Below, piece after piece: positions 53,003-61,248 of a DNA stretch of 64,000 nucleotides. A model generated the notes under the pieces. The model did no database searches, had not been told where the DNA came from, and saw only the letters and a list, made by a program, of their open reading frames with translations. Source of the stretch: Sediminibacterium magnilacihabitans (GTDB lineage: Bacteria; Bacteroidota; Bacteroidia; Chitinophagales; Chitinophagaceae). The DNA lies in assembly GCA_002973575.1 (NCBI GenBank), contig PVEQ01000001.1, positions 496,001 through 560,000 of the forward strand, written 5' to 3'. Every line of letters starts with the position of its first letter. Position 1 is the first letter of the stretch. The position numbers and the translations under genes are program-made.

Positions 53003-53833
53003 TTAAAGCGGGGAAATTTCTTTTATACTGTGATGTTGTTCAATGGAAGATTCAAGATGCCGGTTGGCTGGAAAAATGCCAAAAAGGGTACTGCCGCTCC
53101 CTGTCATGGAAGCGTAAAGGGCGCCGCTTTGGTAGAGTTGTTCTTTGATTTGTCCGATTTCAGGGAATTGTTTGATAACGGGCGCTTCAAAATCGTTCAA
53201 CAGGATATCCTTCCATTGCTCAATGGGTTTTCGGATGGCTTCGGATACCGGTATAGCCGCAGGTTGTGGCTTCAGTTGTGCGAAAGCCCAGGCAGTAGAT
53301 ACATGAATGGCCGGATTAATCAATACCATGCGGTAAGCACTCAGATCCAATGCCAAGGGTTGCATATCCTCGCCTCGTCCGGTTGCAATGCAGGGCGCAT
53401 TGCGGATGAAAAAAGGACAATCGCTTCCCAGTTGCAGCGCGTAATCCATCAATTGCGTAGCATCAAGACCCAACAACAGTTTTTCATTAAGCATTTTCAG
53501 CATGAAAGCCCCATTGGAACTGCCTCCTCCCAAACCAGCTCCCATAGGGATGGCTTTGTGGAGATGCACACGCACAGCAGGCAGTTGTGGAAAATCTTTT
53601 GCCAGCAGTTGATAGGCTTTGGTGCATAAATTGGAATCGGGATCGCCTGCGATGGGCAGGCCACTTGAGTTGAACTGTATGCCGGGATAAGGAGCTTCCG
53701 GGGAGGTCACTAATTCCAACGCATCATTCCATGCTACGGGATAAAATACGGTTTCCAGGTTGTGGTAACCATCCTTTCTTTTCTCAATGATGTTGAGCCC
53801 CAGGTTAATCTTACAGTTGGGAAAAAGAACCAT
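53003..53833 (-). CDS. ispE: 4-diphosphocytidyl-2-C-methyl-D-erythritol kinase
   Basis: IspE phosphorylates CDP-methylerythritol in the non-mevalonate isoprenoid pathway. The 276-residue GHMP kinase shows F-P-N-C-K-I-N-L-G-L at the start, the ATP loop P-M-G-A-G-L-G-G-G-S-S-N-G-A (about 91-104) and M-T-G-S-G-S-T-L-F near the C-terminus. The ATG shares one base with the stop codon of the upstream DUF151 gene (TAATG), which indicates translational coupling. Confidence 0.96.
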   Translation of the reverse strand: MVLFPNCKINLGLNIIEKRKDGYHNLETVFYPVAWNDALELVTSPEAPYPGIQFNSSGLPIAGDPDSNLCTKAYQLLAKDFPQLPAVRVHLHKAIPMGAGLGGGSSNGAFMLKMLNEKLLLGLDATQLMDYALQLGSDCPFFIRNAPCIATGRGEDMQPLALDLSAYRMVLINPAIHVSTAWAFAQLKPQPAAIPVSEAIRKPIEQWKDILLNDFEAPVIKQFPEIGQIKEQLYQSGALYASMTGSGSTLFGIFPANRHLESSIEQHHSIKEISPL

Positions 53834-54420
53834 TATTTTCTTTTATTGATCTCATCCCTGATGGCTATGGCGCGGATATAATCTTCGTGTTCCAATACTT
53901 CATTGAGCAGGTTCTGCAAGTCTTCAAGGGGCATGGAACTGAGGTCTTCCCGGCTGCCGCTGGCGGCTTCGGAACCAACCGATTCTCCTTTGGGTTTCTT
54001 TTCGGGATTTTCCTCCATCAGGATACCGGCGTTCTCTAGGATATGTTCGTAGGTATAGATGGGGCAACCAAAACGAACGGCCAATGCCAGCGCATCACTG
54101 GTGCGGCTGTCGATCTCAATGGTATCGTGTTCGGTATAACAAACAAGCTTCGAATAAAAAATGCCTTCTTGCAGGTCACTGATGATGATCTCCTGTAATT
54201 CCACATTGAAAGCATTCATGAAATTCTTCATCAAATCGTGTGTAAGGGGGCGGCTGGGTTGCATGTGTTCCAATGCCACTGCAATTGCCTGGGCTTCAAA
54301 ACCACCGATGACGATGGGCAGCCTGCGCAATCCACTGATCTCGCCCAATACCACTGCATAAGAATGGGTTTGCGTAATGCTGTGGGAAAGGGCCACTATC
54401 TCCAATTCTATCTTTTTCAT
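53833..54420 (-). CDS. Bifunctional nuclease family protein (DUF151) with UVR-like tail
   Basis: A 195-residue protein (ATG 54420; a GTG 9 bp upstream is less likely). The N-terminal DUF151 domain (about 1-130) has L-P-I-V-I-G-G-F-E-A-Q-A-I-A and H-D-T-I-E-I-D-S-R-T-S-D-A-L-A-L-A-V-R, the conserved core of the BFN family. A short UVR-like helix pair at the end (about 160-195) ends R-A-I-A-I-R-D-E-I-N-K-R. BFN proteins have reported RNase/DNase activity in plants; the bacterial role is uncertain. It is coupled to ispE. Confidence 0.9.
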   Translation of the reverse strand: MKKIELEIVALSHSITQTHSYAVVLGEISGLRRLPIVIGGFEAQAIAVALEHMQPSRPLTHDLMKNFMNAFNVELQEIIISDLQEGIFYSKLVCYTEHDTIEIDSRTSDALALAVRFGCPIYTYEHILENAGILMEENPEKKPKGESVGSEAASGSREDLSSMPLEDLQNLLNEVLEHEDYIRAIAIRDEINKRK

Positions 54421-54510
54421 AGCTGACACGAAAATAACTTAATTTGTTTAATACTGGATGCCGGAAACCTATAGCTACCCATATCTTAATACCATATCGT
54501 AATTTGCAGC

Positions 54511-55299
54511 ATGAACCTCGATCTTACCAATAAAACTGCCCTGGTCTGCGGCGCCTCGCAAGGATTGGGAGCGGCCGTAGCAGCCGAGCTGGCATTGCTG
54601 GGTGCGCATGTGGTGGTACTCGCCAGGAATGAAGAAAAACTCAGGCGGGTTGTACAGTCACTCGATATTTCGCTTCGGCAACAACACAGCTATATAGTGG
54701 CAGATACAGCACATCCCGATCAGTTGGCTGCACAGATAGCATCCTTGCTCACTAAAACAAGACAAGTACATATTTTGGTAAATAATACCGGCGGACCGCC
54801 AGCGGGCCCGTTATTGAATACAAGTGCAGATGAACTGGAAACTGCGTTCCGTTCACAACTCAGCGCTGCGCATACACTTGTACAACTATTGGTGCCTGGA
54901 ATGAAGGAAGCAGGTTATGGCCGGATCGTGAACATCACTTCCACTTCGGTGAAACAACCCATCGGAGGATTGGGTATTTCCAATACGGTTCGCGCTGCAG
55001 TGGCCAACTGGGCCAAAACATTGTCTAATGAATTGGGACCGTTCGGGATCACGGTGAACAATGTATTGCCGGGCTCTACGCGTACCGATAGATTGGATTA
55101 TTTATTTGAAAAGCAGGCTGCTTCCGCAAACAGTACAATAGATATGATCATGCAGCAAGCAGTTGCACAAATTCCTGCGGGCCGTTTGGGAGAGCCGGAA
55201 GAACTGGCGGCTGCCGTAGCTTTTTTATGTTCTCCGGCAGCCGCTTATATCAATGGTATCAATTTGCCGGTAGATGGCGGCAAACTGAGTGGATTATGA
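54511..55299 (+). CDS. SDR-family protein lacking the canonical catalytic Tyr-Lys
   Basis: A 262-residue short-chain dehydrogenase/reductase fold, FabG-like. The nucleotide-binding G14-A-S-Q-G-L-G20 and N91-N-T-G-G motifs are present, and I-T-S-T-S supplies Ser144/146. At the position of the catalytic Y-x3-K the sequence reads S157-N-T-V-R161, so Tyr is Ser and Lys is Arg. This matches a conserved, atypical SDR subgroup I recall (BKR-like). It may therefore be a reductase with different chemistry or a non-catalytic binding protein. It converges on etfA with a 6-bp overlap. Confidence 0.88.
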   Translation: MNLDLTNKTALVCGASQGLGAAVAAELALLGAHVVVLARNEEKLRRVVQSLDISLRQQHSYIVADTAHPDQLAAQIASLLTKTRQVHILVNNTGGPPAGPLLNTSADELETAFRSQLSAAHTLVQLLVPGMKEAGYGRIVNITSTSVKQPIGGLGISNTVRAAVANWAKTLSNELGPFGITVNNVLPGSTRTDRLDYLFEKQAASANSTIDMIMQQAVAQIPAGRLGEPEELAAAVAFLCSPAAAYINGINLPVDGGKLSGL

Positions 55300-56253
55300 T
55301 GCTTTCATTTTGCGGATCTCTTCGGTGAGTTTGGGCACCACTTCAAACAGATCGCCTACAATACCATAATCAGCTGCTTTGAAGAAAGGCGCTTCGGGAT
55401 CTTTGTTGATCACTACGATCACTTTACTCCTGTTCACACCTGCCAGGTGCTGTATGGCTCCGGAAATACCCAGCGCAATGTAGAGATTGGGCGCTATCTG
55501 GATACCGGTTTGTCCTACGTGCTCATGATGCGGTCTCCAGTGTGCATCTCCAACCGGACGGCTACAGGCAGTTGCTGCGCCCAGTTCTTTGGCGAGGTCT
55601 AACAAGATGCCCCAGTTTTCAGGGCCCTTCATGCCGCGTCCTCCACTCACTACTATGTCGGCTTCTGTTAAAGGAATTTCGCCCGTTACTTTATTGACCG
55701 CAGTTACTTTTACTTTAGGAGCATCTACTGCAATGTTCAGTTGGTTCACTTCCGCAATACCTGCTCCAACAGTAGTGGTATAGCTGTTCGGACTCAGCGA
55801 AATAACCTTGATAGAAGAAAGAATATTCACATGCGCAAAAGCCTTGCCGGAGAAAACGGTTTTGCGAACCACAAATCCGTTCGAAGTATCGGGCAGGGAA
55901 GAAGCGCCGGTAACAATACCTGCTTTCAAACGCGCCGCTACCCTCGATGATATGGCTTTGCCCGTTTGGTTATGCGAAAATATTACCACGTTGGCATTTG
56001 TTGCTGTTACGGCTTCTGCAATGACTTTGGCATATACCTGTGCATCGAGGTGATTCAATGCATCGTTGTTTACCTGGTGTACTTTTTTGACCCCGTATTT
56101 TCCAAGTGCGGCCAGGTCATCGTTTACCTGACCCAGTACCAGGCCTTCGGCAACAGTACCCAGTTGTTCGGCTACTTTGGCGCCATAGCTCATGGCTTCG
56201 AAAGAAGCTTTTTTGATATGACCTTCGCTTTGATCTATATATATCAGTACCAT
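55294..56253 (-). CDS. etfA: Electron transfer flavoprotein subunit alpha
   Basis: A 319-residue EtfA. The C-terminal FAD-binding domain has S-G-G-R-G-M, the conserved C-S-R-P-V-G-D and G-Q-T-G (FAD contacts), and L-G-I-S-G-A-I-Q-H-L-A-G plus N-K-D-P-E-A-P-F. With EtfB it carries electrons from acyl-CoA dehydrogenases to the quinone pool. It is 30 bp downstream of etfB. Confidence 0.97.
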   Translation of the reverse strand: MVLIYIDQSEGHIKKASFEAMSYGAKVAEQLGTVAEGLVLGQVNDDLAALGKYGVKKVHQVNNDALNHLDAQVYAKVIAEAVTATNANVVIFSHNQTGKAISSRVAARLKAGIVTGASSLPDTSNGFVVRKTVFSGKAFAHVNILSSIKVISLSPNSYTTTVGAGIAEVNQLNIAVDAPKVKVTAVNKVTGEIPLTEADIVVSGGRGMKGPENWGILLDLAKELGAATACSRPVGDAHWRPHHEHVGQTGIQIAPNLYIALGISGAIQHLAGVNRSKVIVVINKDPEAPFFKAADYGIVGDLFEVVPKLTEEIRKMKAS

Positions 56254-56283
56254 GATGTTTGTGCTTCGTTTTTGTTGAAAGAT

Positions 56284-57027
56284 TTAGATCACTTTGGCTT
56301 CTTCGTGCAGAAGACGTACCAGTTCGGCTACATTATCCGGACTTACCAGTTTCACTCCTGCTTTGGCCGGCGGTAATTCAAAACCGGTAATGGCAGTAAG
56401 CGTATCTGCTGCTACAGGCTCTACTACTTTCAAAGGCTTGGTCCTGGCAGCCATGATGCCGCGCATATTGGGAATGCGTTGCTCTGCTACTCCTTTCTGG
56501 CAGCTTACTACTACAGGTAATGCTACTTCTGCTACTTCTTCTCCACCTTCTATCTCACGTGTAACGGTAGCGGTGGTTCCCTCAAGATTGAATTGGGTAG
56601 CCAACGAGAGATAAGGCGCATCGATCAGTTCAGCGACCATGCCGCCGATGGAAGATCCGTTGTAATCAATGGTTTCCTTTCCCGTTAAAATAAGATCGTA
56701 ACCACCGTCTTTGATCACTGCTGCTATTTGAGAGGCGATGTAATAGCTGTCGCTGCTGTTGGCATTGACACGAATGGCTTCATCGCCGCCCAGTGCCAGC
56801 GCTTTCCGGATGATGGGCTCTGTATCGGCGCCGCCCACAGTTACCAGGTGCAGTACCACGGAAGGATCTTTTTCTTTCAGTTCAATAGCTCTTACGAGGG
56901 CATACCATTCGTCATACGGATTGATGATCCATTGCACACCGGCTTCATCAAATTTGGTATTGCCGTCGGAGAAGGCAATCTTGGAAGTGGTATCCGGCGT
57001 TTTGCTTACGCACACTAAAATTTTCAT
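56284..57027 (-). CDS. etfB: Electron transfer flavoprotein subunit beta
   Basis: A 247-residue EtfB with the AMP-binding site segments V-C-V-S-K-T-P-D at the start, A-L-A-L-G-G-D-E-A-I-R-V, and D-L-I-L-T-G-K-E-T-I-D-Y (about 112-123). It is the first gene of the etfBA pair. No acyl-CoA dehydrogenase is next to it, and 5' to it lies the divergent TPR gene. Confidence 0.97.
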   Translation of the reverse strand: MKILVCVSKTPDTTSKIAFSDGNTKFDEAGVQWIINPYDEWYALVRAIELKEKDPSVVLHLVTVGGADTEPIIRKALALGGDEAIRVNANSSDSYYIASQIAAVIKDGGYDLILTGKETIDYNGSSIGGMVAELIDAPYLSLATQFNLEGTTATVTREIEGGEEVAEVALPVVVSCQKGVAEQRIPNMRGIMAARTKPLKVVEPVAADTLTAITGFELPPAKAGVKLVSPDNVAELVRLLHEEAKVI

Positions 57028-57173
57028 AATAAATGCAGATTTAATTCATCCCGGAATTAATAGTTGTTTATGCAACTATTAGCAAATATAGGGAGGATTT
57101 CAACGCGGCAAAGGTTGGGATAAAATTTAATCTGCAAAAACTTTATTCGCCGGCCTCGGCCTAACTTTACGGG

Positions 57174-57488
57174 ATGACAGACCGCATTTCCAAGCTCAGG
57201 GAATTCCTGAAAGACAACCCACAGGATAATTTCCTCCGCCATGCGCTGGCCCTGGAATACATCAAGCAGGAGCAGGACCAGGAAGCCCGCGCTTTATTTG
57301 AAACCATCCTTACCCAATCGCCCGATTATATCGGTTCTTATTATCACCTGGCCAAACTGCTCGAAAAGATGCAGGAAAAACAACTGGCCATCGAATGGTA
57401 CGAGAAAGGCATGCAAGCGGCCAAACAGGCGGGCGATCAGCACGCTTACAACGAATTGCAGGCAGCTTATGAGGACCTGGTTTATTGA
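57174..57488 (+). CDS. Small TPR protein
   Basis: A 104-residue soluble protein with about two and a half tetratricopeptide repeats (A-L-A-L-E-Y-I-K-Q-E-Q-D-Q-E-A-R-A-L-F-E and Y-Y-H-L-A-K-L-L-E-K). It resembles short Bacteroidota TPR proteins of unknown function, probably a protein-interaction adaptor. A TAACTTTA box (57162-57169) precedes the ATG. Confidence 0.85.
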   Translation: MTDRISKLREFLKDNPQDNFLRHALALEYIKQEQDQEARALFETILTQSPDYIGSYYHLAKLLEKMQEKQLAIEWYEKGMQAAKQAGDQHAYNELQAAYEDLVY

Positions 57489-57517
57489 TGTAACTGGCGC
57501 CGCTTTGTTTTCTTACT

Positions 57518-57525
57518 TAGATTTG
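57518..57525 (+). promoter_or_regulatory. -7 promoter box of porQ
   Basis: TAGATTTG matches TAnnTTTG exactly, 16 bp before the ATG at 57542. No clear -33 element at the right spacing. Confidence 0.45.
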
Positions 57526-57541
57526 GAATAGAAACCTGTTC

Positions 57542-58552
57542 ATGCATCGTTATTGCCCTATTGTTGTTCTGATTTTTTTTGCTCATCCGGGAAAAGCGCA
57601 AACCCTTGGGGGTAATGCCGTTTTCCAGTTCCTGCAACAACCCAATACGGCAACCTTATCTGCACTGGGTGGTATGAATGTCTCTGCTATTGGTCAGGAT
57701 GTAGGTATGGCATTTCAGAACCCGGCCCTGTTGCGTCCTGATATGCATTTGAAAACGGATTTTTCTTTCAACGCTTTTTTGGCTGGTATCAGTAATTACA
57801 GTCTTACTTCTGCGATGCACCTGCGCAATGAAAAAACAACCGTTGGGGTAGGCGTGAATTATTTCAACTACGGAACCATGCCACAGACCGATGCTTCCGG
57901 CAATGTGTGGGGTAGTTTTTCGCCGCGCGATTATGTGGTGCAGGCCATGATCTCTCAGCCGTATAAAGAAAGATGGTGGTATGGGATGAGCCTGAAATTC
58001 ATGCATTCCGGATATGGTATGTATCGTTCATCCGGACTGGCCGTTGACGCAGGAATTGCGTATTACGACGAAGAAGGCCAATGGCAGGCCAGCCTGGTAG
58101 CCAAAAACATGGGCACACAACTCAATACCTATGATGGCAGCGCGCGGAAAGAAGAATTGCCTTTTGATGTGGAGGCGGGCATATCCAAACGCCTGGCCCA
58201 TGCGCCTTTTCAGTTCTCACTCACTTTACATCATTTACACCGGTTCAATATTTACTATAACGATACCAGTTTCCGTGCTTCGGAAGGCGATATCAATTAC
58301 AAGAACAGCCCGGTGACGCAAAAAATATTTTCGCATATCGTGTTGGGTACGCAATTATATCTCAGCGAAAAATGCACCATCCAGGCAGGTTATAATTTTC
58401 AGCGCGGGTATGATTTGAATGCGTACAATTTTACGAGCGGACTCAACGGCTTCAACTTCGGTGCCAGCTTGTTGTTGAAAAAATTGCATGTGCATTATGC
58501 AACAGGCTTCTATCAACAAAGTTTGTTCCATCACTTTTCCATCACACTATAG
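57542..58552 (+). CDS. porQ: Type IX secretion system protein PorQ-like
   Basis: A 336-residue outer-membrane beta-barrel protein with a signal peptide (about 1-19, ending G-K-A-Q). Its start G-G-N-A-V-F-Q-F-L-Q-Q-P-N-T-A-T-L-S-A-L-G-G and the Q-D-V-G-M-A-F-Q-N-P-A-L-L segment are typical of PorQ, which with PorU/V/Z forms the attachment complex of the T9SS. PorQ genes often neighbour penicillin-binding protein genes in this phylum, as here (PBP1A is the next gene, on the opposite strand). Confidence 0.88.
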   Translation: MHRYCPIVVLIFFAHPGKAQTLGGNAVFQFLQQPNTATLSALGGMNVSAIGQDVGMAFQNPALLRPDMHLKTDFSFNAFLAGISNYSLTSAMHLRNEKTTVGVGVNYFNYGTMPQTDASGNVWGSFSPRDYVVQAMISQPYKERWWYGMSLKFMHSGYGMYRSSGLAVDAGIAYYDEEGQWQASLVAKNMGTQLNTYDGSARKEELPFDVEAGISKRLAHAPFQFSLTLHHLHRFNIYYNDTSFRASEGDINYKNSPVTQKIFSHIVLGTQLYLSEKCTIQAGYNFQRGYDLNAYNFTSGLNGFNFGASLLLKKLHVHYATGFYQQSLFHHFSITL

Positions 58553-58571
58553 TTGTTCAATGATTTAAGCC

Positions 58572-58751
58572 CGTCATCCCGAGCAACGTCACTCTGAGCG
58601 AGCGAAGCGAGTCGAAGGGGCAGCCGAGGGATCTGCCTGAATCCTCAGCAGCTCCTTCGACTCGCTTCGCTCGCTCAGGATGACGTACCTCGACTCGCTT
58701 CGCTCGCTCAGGATGACGTACCTCGACTCGCTTCGCTCGCTCGGGATGACG
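58572..58751. repeat. Dispersed palindromic repeat, copy 4, with 33-bp tandem triplication
   Basis: An enlarged copy of the repeat. The left part carries two CGTCA starts (58572 and 58587), suggesting nested insertion. The right arm occurs three times in tandem with a 33-bp period (starts 58657, 58690, 58723), each holding GACTCGCTTCGCTCGCTC. The unit has no spacers, so this is not a CRISPR array. Confidence 0.92.
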
Positions 58752-58762
58752 CACTTATTTAA

Positions 58763-61165
58763 TCATTGGTTTTTTTTCGGCATGACCGCTTTGGGATCTT
58801 GTCCGGGTTTATTAGCAGAAGGAGGTGGGTTGATGGGTTTAACAGGCGTTTTGGATTTGTTATTGTTGTCGTCCAGTTTGATCTGTGATTCCGGCGCTAT
58901 GTCTTCCGGTTTGATGTTTTTGGGTACTTCATAATCTTTCGATTGACCGGTACCCATGTCTTCTCCTTCTCCACCCAGTACCGGCGTATTGCCATTTATG
59001 TAATCGATGATGAGATCATTGCTCATTACATCCGGTTTCACAAAGGTCTGTTTTGGATCCAGTCCGCAATTAGGGTCTTTGACAGCTTTGCTGTAGAAAT
59101 AGGCCCAGATGGGCATTGCAGCGCGGCTACCTTGTCCGTTCAGGTTGTCTTTATCAAAATGGATGAACCGGTCATCGCAACCCACCCAGGCGCCGGCCAT
59201 CAGTTGAGGTGTATAACCCATGAACCAGGCATCGCTGTTTTCATTGGTGGTACCTGTTTTGCCGGCCACTTCCATATTGGGTACATCGTACTGCCAGATA
59301 CCGCGACCGGTACCAATGGTCATTGTTCCTTCCATCATCTTGATAATGGAATAAGCTGTTACATCGCTGATCACTTCTTTTCGCTGGGGAATAAAAGTGG
59401 CCAGCACATTCCCGTTCCGGTCTTCGATGCGGGTAATATACATGGGCTTTACGTTGAAACCCCTGCCGGGGAACATGCTGTAAGCCTGCATCATTTCATA
59501 CAAAGAGATTTCACAAGCGCCCAGGGCAATAGAAGGGTAGGGTTCTATCTTGGTTTTGAGATCGCATTTTTTCAGGAAATCAACAAAACGTCTTGCGCCA
59601 TTATTGCCTTCATTGTCGAGCTGCTTCATGATATAAGCCGAAGCGCAGTTTCGCGAGAAGGCCAGTGCATTGGCCATAGGTATGGCTCCTCCTTTACAGG
59701 ATTTGCTGGTGGCAGGCACCAATCCGTATTGACCAAAACTCTGCTGTTCATCGTATACGGTTGTATTCGGTGTGAATCCCGCTTCTTCAATGGCAAGGCT
59801 ATACAACAATGGTTTCATGGTAGAACCAACCTGACGCCTGGTGTTGGGGTTCGCATGATCGAATTTAAAAGTTTTGAAATCGATGCCACCCACCCAGGCC
59901 CTGACTTCTCCGCTAACGGGTTCCATTACCATGAATCCCGCCTGTAACATCTGACGATTGTATTTGAGTGAATCATAAGGTGTCATCACCGTGTCTTTTC
60001 CACGTGAATTATTCCAGGCAAAAATGTGCATGGGGGTTTTGACAAAAAAAGTTTTGCGTATCTCATCATCACCCATACCATCTTTCTTGAAGTTGCGCCA
60101 GCGGTCGCTTTGCTTCATGGCAGATTCCAGCACATTCTCATAACCTTTCCATACAGAACCCTTTTTGATGTTTTCCTGCGTGTTCAGCAACTTCTGCATA
60201 TAACTCATGTGACGCGCTACTGCTTCTTCTGCATACAACTGCATGCGCGGATTGATGGTGGTATAAATCTTCAATCCATCACGGTAAAGATTGTAGTTAT
60301 CGCCATTGTTTTTCTTGTGTTCTTTACACCAGGTCTTCATGTATTCACCCAATACCATCCTGAAATAAGGGCCCAACCCGTTGTTCTCATCCAGTTTTTT
60401 GTAATTGAGTTCAATGGGTTTTGTCTTCAGTTTGTTTGCTTCTTCGGCGCTCAGGTAATTACTGCTTACCATGCGATTCAATACGAGGTTTCTCCTATCG
60501 AGGGCCTGCTTGGGATTGCGGCGAGGGTTATATAAAGAGGGTGCGTTCAACATGCCTATCAGTACAGCAGCTTCTTCCACACTCAAACGGTCGGGCTCTT
60601 TCTGGAAGAAAGTACGCGAAGCATTGCGGATGCCATACACATTATCGCCATAAGCTACTGTATTGAGATAAAGTGTTGCGATCTCTTCTTTGGTGAAGTT
60701 TCTTTCCAGCTTAACAGCGATGATCGATTCTTTGACTTTTTGGAGGATGCGCAACAGAAAATTCCTGGTATCCCAGTTATCGGTGAAAAGATTTTTAGCT
60801 GTTTGCATGGTAATGGTGCTGGCGCCACCTTCGCCACCCAGGTGGGCAACAGCGCGGGCTAGCGACCATGGGTCGATACCACTGTGAACATAGAAGCGTT
60901 TGTCTTCGGTGGCTACCAATGCATTGATCACATATTTGCTAATGTCTTTGTAATCCGCATTCACCCGGTCTTCAATATAATATTTACCCATGGGTGTTCC
61001 GTCCTGGGCAAAAACCTGGCTCGCGAGCGACGCTGTTGGGTTTTCGATATCCTCCAGGTCGGGCATGGCCCCCAGCCAACCCCAGTTGATCATGAGCAAC
61101 AAGAGGATGAAGCCTGCAAAGCCCCAGAAAAAAATGCGCCAGAAAATTCTCACCGGTTTAGACAT
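58763..61165 (-). CDS. Penicillin-binding protein 1A (bifunctional)
   Basis: An 800-residue class A PBP. It has one N-terminal membrane helix (about 8-27), a GT51 glycosyltransferase domain with catalytic Glu87 in T-E-D-K-R-F and the second E in K-L-E-R-N-F-T-K-E-E-I, and a transpeptidase domain with S-T-M-K (about residue 430), S-R-N and K-T-G-T-T. The C-terminal end (about 745-800) is a proline- and lysine-rich tail. It synthesises and cross-links peptidoglycan at the inner membrane. It is 84 bp from the PorW-like gene, in the same orientation. Confidence 0.96.
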   Translation of the reverse strand: MSKPVRIFWRIFFWGFAGFILLLLMINWGWLGAMPDLEDIENPTASLASQVFAQDGTPMGKYYIEDRVNADYKDISKYVINALVATEDKRFYVHSGIDPWSLARAVAHLGGEGGASTITMQTAKNLFTDNWDTRNFLLRILQKVKESIIAVKLERNFTKEEIATLYLNTVAYGDNVYGIRNASRTFFQKEPDRLSVEEAAVLIGMLNAPSLYNPRRNPKQALDRRNLVLNRMVSSNYLSAEEANKLKTKPIELNYKKLDENNGLGPYFRMVLGEYMKTWCKEHKKNNGDNYNLYRDGLKIYTTINPRMQLYAEEAVARHMSYMQKLLNTQENIKKGSVWKGYENVLESAMKQSDRWRNFKKDGMGDDEIRKTFFVKTPMHIFAWNNSRGKDTVMTPYDSLKYNRQMLQAGFMVMEPVSGEVRAWVGGIDFKTFKFDHANPNTRRQVGSTMKPLLYSLAIEEAGFTPNTTVYDEQQSFGQYGLVPATSKSCKGGAIPMANALAFSRNCASAYIMKQLDNEGNNGARRFVDFLKKCDLKTKIEPYPSIALGACEISLYEMMQAYSMFPGRGFNVKPMYITRIEDRNGNVLATFIPQRKEVISDVTAYSIIKMMEGTMTIGTGRGIWQYDVPNMEVAGKTGTTNENSDAWFMGYTPQLMAGAWVGCDDRFIHFDKDNLNGQGSRAAMPIWAYFYSKAVKDPNCGLDPKQTFVKPDVMSNDLIIDYINGNTPVLGGEGEDMGTGQSKDYEVPKNIKPEDIAPESQIKLDDNNNKSKTPVKPINPPPSANKPGQDPKAVMPKKNQ

Positions 61166-61248
61166 GGTAAATCTGTTCTATGATTGTTTCGCAATGGTAC
61201 GTAAAACTAAACAACAGTTCGCCAAAGATCCTTATCTCTCCGTTAAAA

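Noticed and set aside
58657..58751. CRISPR array
   Set aside because: Three 33-bp units abut without spacers and match the dispersed palindrome, so it is a tandem repeat.
58557..58754. 65-codon frame encoding repeated H-P-E-R-A-K-R-V-E units
   Set aside because: It is a translation of the palindromic DNA repeat; the same peptide appears from other repeat copies and is a known kind of spurious call.
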